Source: Actinomycetes bacterium (lineage in GTDB: Bacteria > Actinomycetota > Acidimicrobiia > Acidimicrobiales > RAAP-2). From it: a DNA stretch of 20,123 nt. The position numbers and the translations under genes were made by a program. Of the stretch, positions 14,544 to 20,123 are shown piece by piece (position 1 is the stretch's first letter; each line of letters starts with the position of its first letter). The notes below the pieces were generated by a model. That model did not search any database. It had not been told where the DNA came from and was given only the letters and a program-made list of their open reading frames with translations. The stretch is taken from positions 1 to 20,123 of the forward strand of contig JAJZMN010000064.1 in assembly GCA_021850345.1 (NCBI GenBank). Direction: 5' to 3'.

Positions 14544-15104
14544 ATGGCGAGCGAGTTCGAAGAGGGCGTGCTGGTGGGCGTGCTGGTGGGCGAAGGTCAC
14601 TTCGGTGGAGACGGGCGCCAACCCCAGGTGACGCTGCGGATGCACGAGCGGCATGAGGCGCTCTTCCGATGGCTGGAGCGGACCTTCCCGGGCGGCCGCG
14701 TCTACGGACCGTACGACCACGGTGGCCGCCGCTACTACCAGTGGATGGCCCGCGGCGCGTTCTTGCGTGACGAGGTGCTGCCAATCCTCCGGCGGCGGCT
14801 CAACCCCTCGCTCGACGGCTACGCAGAGCGTCGCTTGGCCCAGATGTGCGATCGCTACGCGAGGCAGTTCCGGACCGCCGGCGACGACGATGCGACCACG
14901 GGCCTGCCGACGCTCGCCGAGGGTGAACCCCGGGCAGCGGCGACCACGCCTGGCCGGAGCTCGACCCTGCCTGGCGGGCGGCGCGACGGGGCGCGCGACG
15001 TCGAGGCGATCTTCGCGGCCCTCCGAGCGGTGCATCCCGCGCCCGACACCCCACCCGGAGGTCGCCCCGACACCCCACCCGACCTTCTCCCCGACGCTCT
15101 CTGA
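14544..15104 (+). CDS. Single-motif LAGLIDADG-like protein
   Basis: The N-terminal half resembles a LAGLIDADG DNA-binding/endonuclease domain. LVGVLVGEGHF (10-20) fits the helix-plus-acidic-residue motif, with Glu17 in the metal-binding position. It is followed by a beta-rich stretch (PQVTLRMHERHEALFRWL, RVYGPY, RRYYQWM) like that of small one-motif members, which act as dimers. Residues from about 112 to the end (186) are low-complexity and Pro-rich with a doubled PDTPP unit. There is no intron or intein nearby, so this is a free-standing gene. Homing endonuclease, or a domesticated DNA-binding regulator as WhiA is, are both possible. The ATG at 14544 has a purine-rich GTGGGGGAG just upstream; a GTG at 14541 is an alternative. 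The two VLVG units come from a 12-bp duplication at about 14569-14592. Confidence 0.68.
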   Translation: MASEFEEGVLVGVLVGEGHFGGDGRQPQVTLRMHERHEALFRWLERTFPGGRVYGPYDHGGRRYYQWMARGAFLRDEVLPILRRRLNPSLDGYAERRLAQMCDRYARQFRTAGDDDATTGLPTLAEGEPRAAATTPGRSSTLPGGRRDGARDVEAIFAALRAVHPAPDTPPGGRPDTPPDLLPDAL

Positions 15105-15143
15105 CGCACCGAACTCACGGGCGTATCGGGCCAGTCTGCAGGG

Positions 15144-15671
15144 TCAGAAGAGCGGTCGCTTCGAAGGGACGCCCACGCGGCGTGGAAACCGATCGGGGCA
15201 CAGCTGCTCCTGAGTGACGGCGGCGAACCGGTAGGACGATCCCGTGGACCGGGCCGGACCCATGCCCAGCTCCGCCAACCGCTCGGCAGGCCACCGGGCG
15301 TGGCCGGCCGTGACCGCAGGTGGGGGCTCCGAGACGACGAGCAGCCCGCCGGCCCGGAGGAAGGGGGCGGCACACTCCGCCGCCACCGCCGGTCGTCCGA
15401 AGCCCCGGGCGGTCACGAGGTCGTACCTGCCCCTCTTCTGTGGTGTCCGGCCCAGGGTCTCCGCGCGCTCGGCCACCGCCACCACCCGGCCGGCCAGTTC
15501 GAGCCGTCGGATCGCGCCGAGAAGAAACGCGGCCCGCCGCTGGTGCGCGTCCACGAGCAGGAAGGACGAGGCGTGCCAACGGACGGCAAGGACCAAGCCC
15601 GGGACCCCGGCCCCCGACCCCAGGTCGACGACTGACAACGGTGGAGCGCCGTCCCGCTCTGCCTCCGCCAC
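15144..15671 (-). CDS. rsmG: 16S rRNA (guanine-N7)-methyltransferase RsmG
   Basis: Methylates G527 (E. coli numbering) of 16S rRNA using S-adenosylmethionine. The visible core is clear: VVDLGSGAGVPGL (the SAM-binding loop), LLVDAHQRRAAFL, VAVAERAE and YDLVTARGFG. The coordinates use the only ordinary start codon, GTG at 15671, giving 175 residues, shorter than the usual 200 or more. The same frame stays open upstream and encodes ILEEARELGFLGPG, which looks like the family's N-terminal helix, so the protein probably starts near 15785 where a CTG overlaps the jag TGA as CTGA. No ATG, GTG or TTG exists between 15671 and that point. It is last in the rpmH-rnpA-yidD-yidC-jag-rsmG series and converges on the LAGLIDADG-like gene 39 bp away. 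Confidence 0.85.
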   Translation of the reverse strand: MAEAERDGAPPLSVVDLGSGAGVPGLVLAVRWHASSFLLVDAHQRRAAFLLGAIRRLELAGRVVAVAERAETLGRTPQKRGRYDLVTARGFGRPAVAAECAAPFLRAGGLLVVSEPPPAVTAGHARWPAERLAELGMGPARSTGSSYRFAAVTQEQLCPDRFPRRVGVPSKRPLF

Positions 15672-15781
15672 GTCCGCGAACTCGTCGGCCTGGTCGAGAT
15701 GGGCCGAGATTCGACCCGGCCCGAGAAAGCCCAGCTCCCTCGCCTCTTCGAGGATCGGGCGAAGCTGGCTGAGCGACGCGA

Positions 15782-16834
15782 TCAGGAGGCGGGGGAGATG
15801 ACGACGAACCGGTTCGGCTCTTCGCCCTGGGAGCTGGAGGTGACGCCGTCGATGGTGACGACCGTGTCGTGGACGACCTTTCGATCCGCCGGGCTCATCG
15901 GCTCGAGGGCGCGCTCGGAGCCCGCTTCCAGCACCTCTGCCGCCACCTGTGCGGTGAACCGGCGCAGCGCGGCAGCCCGGCGCTCGCGGTAGCCGGCGAC
16001 GTCAACGAGGATTCGATCCGTCCTGTTGGGGAAGTGCCGCTGGACGACCGTCCTCGTCACGTCCTGGAGCGCCGCAACCGTCGCTCCCTTCGGTCCGACG
16101 AGGACGCCCAGCCCCTCGCCGTGTGCGGCGAGCTCCACGGTCTCCTCGTCCAGCTCTCGGACGGCGATCGTGGCCTCGAGCCCGAAACGGTCCAAGAGCC
16201 CCTCGAGGAACTCTCTGGCCACTGCCGCCTGTTCCTGCAGCGTGATCCCGTCAGCCACTTCCTGGCCCTCCTTCACCGCTCCGTCTGTCACCGTTCTGTC
16301 CCGACCCGCACGTACATCACCGTCCCGGCGGGCGCGCTGCTGCGCCACCCCCGAGTCACCGATCACCGTCTCCGACGCTGCCCCCTGGGGCGCCGGTTCA
16401 CCCGTCCGCTGGCGCGCTGCGCTCCTCCGGCGCCGGCGCCTGCGCCGTGACGCCGCACTCGGGGCGGGCCCGCCCTCTTCGGGTCCTTGTCCACCGGAGC
16501 CCGCGACCTCCACCCCGCGAGCCTCCCGTCCTCCGTCTGCGCCGGCTCCCGAGCCGGCGCGCCGACGCGTCCGTGTCCCACCTCCGCCACCACCCGCAGC
16601 GCCCCTTGTGCCGCCCCGGCTCCGCTCGCGCTGGCGCCGGACCCGCTTTGGCCGTGGCTCCGCAGGCCGGACGCGCGCCCGGACCCTGGCTTCGCCGCGT
16701 ACCCGCCCGAACAACCCCGTCTTCGGCTCGGACAACACGACGACCTCGGCATCCTTCTCGGACACGCCGAGCTGGTCGAGCGCACGCTCTCTCGCGTCTT
16801 CGACGGACTTGCCCGTCTTCTCCACCCACTCCAT
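15782..16834 (-). CDS. jag: RNA-binding protein Jag/KhpB (Jag-N, KH and R3H domains)
   Basis: Jag (also called KhpB or EloR) binds RNA and affects cell elongation and division in Gram-positive bacteria; it is nearly always next to yidC. The 350-residue product has a Jag-N domain (1-52, with the KTGLFG turn at 38-43), a KH domain with GPKG (247-250), and an R3H domain near the C-terminus with Arg318-x3-His322. Between them is a very long linker (about 55-195) rich in Arg and Gly, including eight arginines in a row (130-137), likely disordered and possibly RNA-binding itself. The ATG at 16834 lies three bases after the yidC stop, so the two are probably coupled. Confidence 0.93.
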   Translation of the reverse strand: MEWVEKTGKSVEDARERALDQLGVSEKDAEVVVLSEPKTGLFGRVRGEARVRARVRPAEPRPKRVRRQRERSRGGTRGAAGGGGGGTRTRRRAGSGAGADGGREARGVEVAGSGGQGPEEGGPAPSAASRRRRRRRRSAARQRTGEPAPQGAASETVIGDSGVAQQRARRDGDVRAGRDRTVTDGAVKEGQEVADGITLQEQAAVAREFLEGLLDRFGLEATIAVRELDEETVELAAHGEGLGVLVGPKGATVAALQDVTRTVVQRHFPNRTDRILVDVAGYRERRAAALRRFTAQVAAEVLEAGSERALEPMSPADRKVVHDTVVTIDGVTSSSQGEEPNRFVVISPAS

Positions 16835-16837
16835 TGC

Positions 16838-18016
16838 TCAGCGTGCCTTCCGTGCGCGCTTCGCCTTCGACCTCGGGTGGGGCTTCGGCGCTGGGGGAGC
16901 GGTAGTACCAGAGGTCCTACCTCGCCTGCCGGCTCGGCCCTTGCCGTTCGAGGGACCGCCGCCGCCGTTCTGCGCGGGCGGCTCGCCCTCCGGCGACCCC
17001 CGATTCCCGCTGAACGGGAGAAGCCGGCGCTCGCCCTCGCCCGGTGCAGCGGGTCCGGCTCCTCCGGGCTTCGTCGGGGTGGACGAGCGGGCGTCGAGCA
17101 CCCCCTGGGCCGAAGCCGGTTTCGCCTTGGCGCCCACCTGGCGCTCGCCCGTGGCCTGCACGAGGCCGTAGCGGAAGATGAGGTCCTGGGTGAGCACCCG
17201 GATCGCCGACGAGACGATCATGTAGATCACCACGCCGGCGGGGACGAGGAAGTAGATGTAAGCGAAGATGAGCGGCATGAACCGCTGCATCTGCTGCATC
17301 TGCTGGGGCACCTGCTGCTGAGTGTTGTTCTTCTTGTTGCGCCTGGTCATCTGCGCCATCTGGAAGTATTGCAGTCCCACCGCAACGGCGAGAAGCGCGA
17401 AGTACGGGATGTAGTCCACCCAGTGGGCGCGATGTGTGAGCGGCTTCGCCGCAAGGTTGAGCCCGATCGAGTGCATGACGCCGGGCGTCTTGATCAAGTT
17501 CTCGTAGATCGCGGAGTGGTGCGGCACGTAACGGGGTGTCGCGCAGACCACCTGGGGCGCCAGTGGGTGGCAGACCTTGTGGCCTGTCCCGAGCTTTGTT
17601 CCCGCCTTGACGGTGTTGGCGAGACCCCGGATCACGTCGTAGAGCACGATGAACGCCGGCATCTGCAAGAACATGGGGAGGCAGCCTCCGGTGGGGCTCA
17701 CGCCCTTCTCCCGGTAGAGCTTCATCATCTCTTCGTTGAGCTGCTGGCGGTTCTCCGCACCCTTGTACTTCGCGCGGAGCTTCTGCATCTCGGGCTGCAA
17801 CGCCTGCATCGCGAGCATCGACCGCGTGCTCTTGATGGTGAGCGGGGTGAGCAGGGCCATGATCAGCACCGTGAGCAGGAGGATCGCGACCGCGTATGTC
17901 GGGACGACGCCGTAGATCCACGCCAGCACGTCGGCGATCACGACGAACAGCGGGTGGAAGATGTCGCCGATCGCCTTGAACAGCGAGTTCTCGGCGAGGA
18001 GGAGCGGCACGTGCAC
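16838..18016 (-). CDS. yidC: Membrane protein insertase YidC (Oxa1 family)
   Basis: Inserts and folds membrane proteins, alone or with SecYEG. The 392-residue product is the Gram-positive type without the large periplasmic domain. Hydrophobic segments lie at about 23-38, 42-60, 113-134, 201-220 and 246-275. The groove arginine expected in the second core helix is present as IKSTRSM (Arg65), followed by the cytoplasmic coiled hairpin (LQPEMQKLRAKYKG) and GGCLPMFLQMP. A Gln/Met-rich loop (233-244) and a 100-residue basic tail ending in RSKAKRARKAR follow; similar tails help bind ribosomes. I chose GTG at 18016 because AGGGAAGGAG (18031-18022) is five bases upstream; GTG codons at 18022 (overlapping the yidD stop) and 18010 are alternatives. 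Confidence 0.94.
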   Translation of the reverse strand: MHVPLLLAENSLFKAIGDIFHPLFVVIADVLAWIYGVVPTYAVAILLLTVLIMALLTPLTIKSTRSMLAMQALQPEMQKLRAKYKGAENRQQLNEEMMKLYREKGVSPTGGCLPMFLQMPAFIVLYDVIRGLANTVKAGTKLGTGHKVCHPLAPQVVCATPRYVPHHSAIYENLIKTPGVMHSIGLNLAAKPLTHRAHWVDYIPYFALLAVAVGLQYFQMAQMTRRNKKNNTQQQVPQQMQQMQRFMPLIFAYIYFLVPAGVVIYMIVSSAIRVLTQDLIFRYGLVQATGERQVGAKAKPASAQGVLDARSSTPTKPGGAGPAAPGEGERRLLPFSGNRGSPEGEPPAQNGGGGPSNGKGRAGRRGRTSGTTAPPAPKPHPRSKAKRARKAR

Positions 18017-18018
18017 GG

Positions 18019-18345
18019 TCACTCCTTCCCTCGCCGGTGGCGCCCGGTCTCGAGCGGCACGAGGTCGACCCCGCGCCCGCCGAGCGGGCGGCAACGTGCC
18101 AGGCGACGAGCGGCCAGCCACAACCCGCGCCAAGCGCCGTGACGCTCCACGGCCTCGACGGCGTACGCCGAGCAGCTCGGGTAGAAGCGGCACGGCGAGA
18201 CGTGCCCCGCCCTTGCCGCCTGGTACACGCGCAGCAACGCCAGCGCCGCGCGCTGCCCCGGGCCGCGCCGCGCCGGGGGGGCATCGTCGGGCGCCGGGCG
18301 CTCGGCCACGTCCGTGGCCCCATGGCCGCGATGCGGGTCGGTCAC
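18019..18345 (-). CDS. yidD: Membrane protein insertion efficiency factor YidD
   Basis: Small membrane-associated protein thought to assist insertion by YidC. The 108-residue product has the family hallmark [19 protein letters not shown] (52-70) with Cys52 and Cys58, after an amphipathic helix ([15 protein letters not shown]). The GTG at 18345 follows the rnpA stop by seven bases and has GAGAAAG just before it. Longer in-frame readings up to 18561 overlap rnpA and contain no conserved sequence. The Arg-rich N-terminal 30 residues appear non-conserved. The stop lies 2 bp from the chosen yidC start, so the genes form a tight operon. Confidence 0.92.
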   Translation of the reverse strand: MTDPHRGHGATDVAERPAPDDAPPARRGPGQRAALALLRVYQAARAGHVSPCRFYPSCSAYAVEAVERHGAWRGLWLAARRLARCRPLGGRGVDLVPLETGRHRRGKE

Positions 18346-18352
18346 GTCTTTC

Positions 18353-18718
18353 TCACGACTCCCTCCGGGCCCGGTCGCCCGCTCGCAGAGCGGCGTCCTG
18401 CGCCGCCGCCCGGACGACGCCGCACAGCTCGTCGAATCCGAGCTGCGCGGCTTCCGGCGTTGCCCGCACGAGATAGGCGCCCGGCTCGAGCGCCGGCCCG
18501 GCGGCCCGGACCGCCTCGCGGAGGCGACGGCGCAGCCGGTTCCGAGCGACCGCGCCGCCATGACGGCGGCCGATCGCGTAGGCCGCCAGCGGCAGGCAGG
18601 ACGACTCCTCGGTGCGGCTGAACGCCACGTTCACCGGCCCCCGCTGCGCCCGGCCGTCGGGCCGAGACAGCGCGCGGAACGTCGCCTGCCTGTGGATCCT
18701 TCCCACGATGGGTGCCAT
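18353..18718 (-). CDS. rnpA: Ribonuclease P protein component
   Basis: Protein subunit that binds the RNase P RNA and helps it remove 5' leaders from pre-tRNA. The 121-residue length is normal. The RNR-type motif is visible as [20 protein letters not shown] (50-69), together with the N-terminal beta strand (VNVAFSR). The ATG at 18718 has GAGGAG a few bases upstream. It is co-oriented with rpmH, 37 bp downstream of its stop, as in nearly all bacteria. Confidence 0.96.
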   Translation of the reverse strand: MAPIVGRIHRQATFRALSRPDGRAQRGPVNVAFSRTEESSCLPLAAYAIGRRHGGAVARNRLRRRLREAVRAAGPALEPGAYLVRATPEAAQLGFDELCGVVRAAAQDAALRAGDRARRES

Positions 18719-18755
18719 GGTCTCCTCGGGCGCGGGCGAGCAGAGCGGACGCCGC

Positions 18756-18890
18756 TCACACCGTCAGCCGATGACGCCCCTTGAGCCGTCTCGCCTTCAG
18801 GATCGCCCGGCCGGCACGCGTCGACATGCGGTGGCGGAACCCGTGCCGCTTCGCTCGCTTGCGCGTGTTGGGTTGATAGGTTCGCTTCAC
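18756..18890 (-). CDS. rpmH: 50S ribosomal protein L34
   Basis: Small basic protein of the large ribosomal subunit. The 44-residue product reads [18 protein letters not shown] and then [19 protein letters not shown], matching L34 over its full length. The start is GTG at 18890, with GGAAAGG about ten bases upstream. It is the first gene of the leftward rpmH-rnpA-yidD-yidC-jag-rsmG operon and diverges from dnaA. Confidence 0.97.
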   Translation of the reverse strand: MKRTYQPNTRKRAKRHGFRHRMSTRAGRAILKARRLKGRHRLTV

Positions 18891-19167
18891 GTCGGTAAAC
18901 CTTTCCGCGTTGCCCGGCGCGCGGTCAGACCGGGCCGGCACCGGCGCACGGACCACCGCGACGCCCGTCGTGGGCTGCGATGTCGCCGCGCGATCGTACG
19001 CGACGGCGCCCGGCCACACTAGTCGGCCATGGAGGGGCGAACGGAGCGGGTTGGCACTAGTCGGGGGCGCTCGGACGGTGTACGTTCGACCGACCACGCC
19101 GGTGGTGTGTTCCACACCTGTGGACCACGCTGTGGACGAAGATCGCCTCGGGTGCGCGGAGGAGCAG
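18891..19167. other. rpmH-dnaA divergent regulatory region
   Basis: A 277-bp non-coding region that should hold the promoters of both genes. On the minus strand TACGAT (18998-18993) is a TANNNT candidate for rpmH; on the plus strand TACGTT (19081-19086) is a candidate for dnaA. Neither has a good -35 box. CACTAGTCGG occurs twice (19017-19026, 19055-19064). DnaA-box-like nonamers cluster at 19108-19139. In many Actinobacteria the replication origin itself lies on the other side of dnaA, beyond this window. Confidence 0.6.
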
Positions 19168-19195
19168 GTGGACGACACGAGAGGCTTGTGGACCA
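19108..19195. promoter_or_regulatory. Cluster of DnaA-box-like sites over the dnaA start
   Basis: TGTTCCACA (19108-19116) on the plus strand, and on the minus strand TGGTCCACA (19127-19119), TCGTCCACA (19139-19131) and TGGTCCACA (19195-19187). The last three are each one base from the actinobacterial box TTGTCCACA. One overlaps the first codons of dnaA. This suggests DnaA autoregulation. Confidence 0.55.
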
Positions 19196-20123
19196 GGTGC
19201 GCCGCGCCGCTGCGTGAACAGGTATCGGACACCACCTGGCAGATGTGGCTCTCGAGCATCGAGCCGGTCTCTTACGACGGTGAGACCATGGTGCTCGGCG
19301 TTCCCAACGCGGTCGTCCGCGAGCGGGTCGAGGGCCGCTTCCTCCCGCTGATCGCAGAGACGGTCTCCGCGGCGGCCGGTCACGCCGTCGACGTGCGCTT
19401 CGAGATCGGCGACCGCACCGCGGCGGTGACGGCGGTCACGGCGGACATGCCGGTGGCACCGGCGCCGCCGTTGCCGGTCACGCCGTCGACGCCGCCTACC
19501 ACCATCACTGGCGCCCCGGCGGACGCGCAGCCCACCTTGCCGATCGACCGCACCCGGCCGGTCGGAGCGCCACCGCACGTCGGGGCCGCGGTTTCGCTCG
19601 ACGCCCGGTTCACCTTCGACAGCTTCGTCGCGGCGTCCTCGAACCGGCTCGCGCACGCCGCCGCGCAGGCGGTCGCCGAGACGCCCGGCCGGTCTTACAA
19701 CCCCCTTTTCATCTACGGCGACTCGGGGCTCGGCAAGACGCACCTCCTCCATGCGATCGGCAACTACGTGCAGGAGAACTTCCACTCGAGGACGGTCCTC
19801 TACGTCACGACCGAGACGTTCATGAACGACTTCGTCGACTCGCTGCGAAAGGCGGAGACGATCGCCTTCAAGCGCCGCTACCGTGAATGCGACGTCCTCC
19901 TCATCGACGACGTCCAGTTCATGGAGAACAAAGAGGGGCTCCAGGAGGAGTTCTTCCACACCTACAACGACCTGCACGGCGCGGGGAAGCAGATCGTCCT
20001 CACCTCCGACCGCCCGCCGAAGTCCATCGAGACGCTCGAGGACCGGCTGCGCAGCCGCTTCATGTCCGGCCTCATCACCGAGGTGGACCCCCCGGACCTC
20101 GAGACGCGCCTCGCCATCTTGCG
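19168..20123 (+). CDS. dnaA: Chromosomal replication initiator DnaA (partial, 3' end outside the window)
   Basis: AAA+ ATPase that binds origin DnaA boxes and opens the DNA. The window holds the first 318 codons. Domain I ([18 protein letters not shown], about 7-24, to residue 85) is followed by a Pro/Thr/Ala-rich domain II (about 86-150). Domain III then starts with FTFDSFV and carries Walker [10 protein letters not shown] (184-192) and Walker [10 protein letters not shown] (243-251), reaching the sensor 1 region (IVLTSDRPP). The DNA-binding domain IV lies beyond the edge. I chose GTG at 19168 because GGAGGAG (19158-19164) precedes it and domain I begins a few residues later; the frame stays open further upstream with other GTG codons (19132, 19120), so the start is not certain. 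Confidence 0.95.
   Translation, partial: MDDTRGLWTRCAAPLREQVSDTTWQMWLSSIEPVSYDGETMVLGVPNAVVRERVEGRFLPLIAETVSAAAGHAVDVRFEIGDRTAAVTAVTADMPVAPAPPLPVTPSTPPTTITGAPADAQPTLPIDRTRPVGAPPHVGAAVSLDARFTFDSFVAASSNRLAHAAAQAVAETPGRSYNPLFIYGDSGLGKTHLLHAIGNYVQENFHSRTVLYVTTETFMNDFVDSLRKAETIAFKRRYRECDVLLIDDVQFMENKEGLQEEFFHTYNDLHGAGKQIVLTSDRPPKSIETLEDRLRSRFMSGLITEVDPPDLETRLAIL

Noticed and set aside
18884..18900. A parS-like TTCACGTCGGTAAAC
   Set aside because: It lacks the central CACGTG palindrome and is explained by the rpmH start codon region.

Overview
This is a high-GC actinobacterial chromosome segment from next to the replication origin. The gene order is the conserved dnaA-proximal block: ino1, CCA-adding enzyme, DUF6049, murJ, degV, a small membrane protein, trxB, trxA, cwlM-like, parB, parA, a 2H phosphoesterase, a LAGLIDADG-like gene, rsmG, jag, yidC, yidD, rnpA, rpmH and the start of dnaA. 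An inositol phosphate synthase, a DUF6049-MurJ pair and leaderless-looking starts all fit Actinobacteria. The trxB-trxA-cwlM-parB-parA order matches Mycobacterium and Streptomyces. MurJ has no C-terminal pseudokinase domain, which argues against mycobacteria. I favour a deep branch such as Acidimicrobiia, but that is inference.

Layout. 82-1215 (+) ino1. 1235-2797 (-) CCA-adding enzyme, divergent from 2996-8634 (+), which holds DUF6049, murJ, degV and a two-segment membrane protein. 8642-11125 (+) trxB, trxA and a CwlM-like protein; the trxB-trxA gap carries a candidate SigR-type promoter. 11271-13491 (-) parB and parA, overlapping by 26 bp. 13839-15104 (+) the two less usual genes: a 2'-5' RNA ligase-like protein and a single-motif LAGLIDADG-like protein, each preceded by a copy of a ParB-site-like element. 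15144-18890 (-) rsmG, jag, yidC, yidD, rnpA, rpmH. 19168-end (+) dnaA, cut by the window edge.

The genes fall into four jobs. Wall and envelope synthesis: MurJ exports lipid II, the CwlM-like protein probably regulates precursor synthesis, and YidC/YidD insert membrane proteins. RNA work: CCA-adding enzyme, RNase P protein, RsmG, Jag. Replication and segregation: DnaA, ParA, ParB. Redox balance: thioredoxin and its reductase, with inositol synthesis feeding mycothiol and phosphatidylinositol in this phylum.

Most genes are ordinary housekeeping. I do not see a defence island, CRISPR array, prophage or insertion sequence. The parts that deserve a second look are the parA-rsmG interval (LAGLIDADG-like gene, 2H phosphoesterase, a repeated ParB-site-like element, 11-bp phased repeats), a 19-bp repeat that multiplies a -10 box in front of the CCA-adding enzyme gene, a SigR-like promoter in front of trxA, and the lack of a normal start codon for full-length RsmG.
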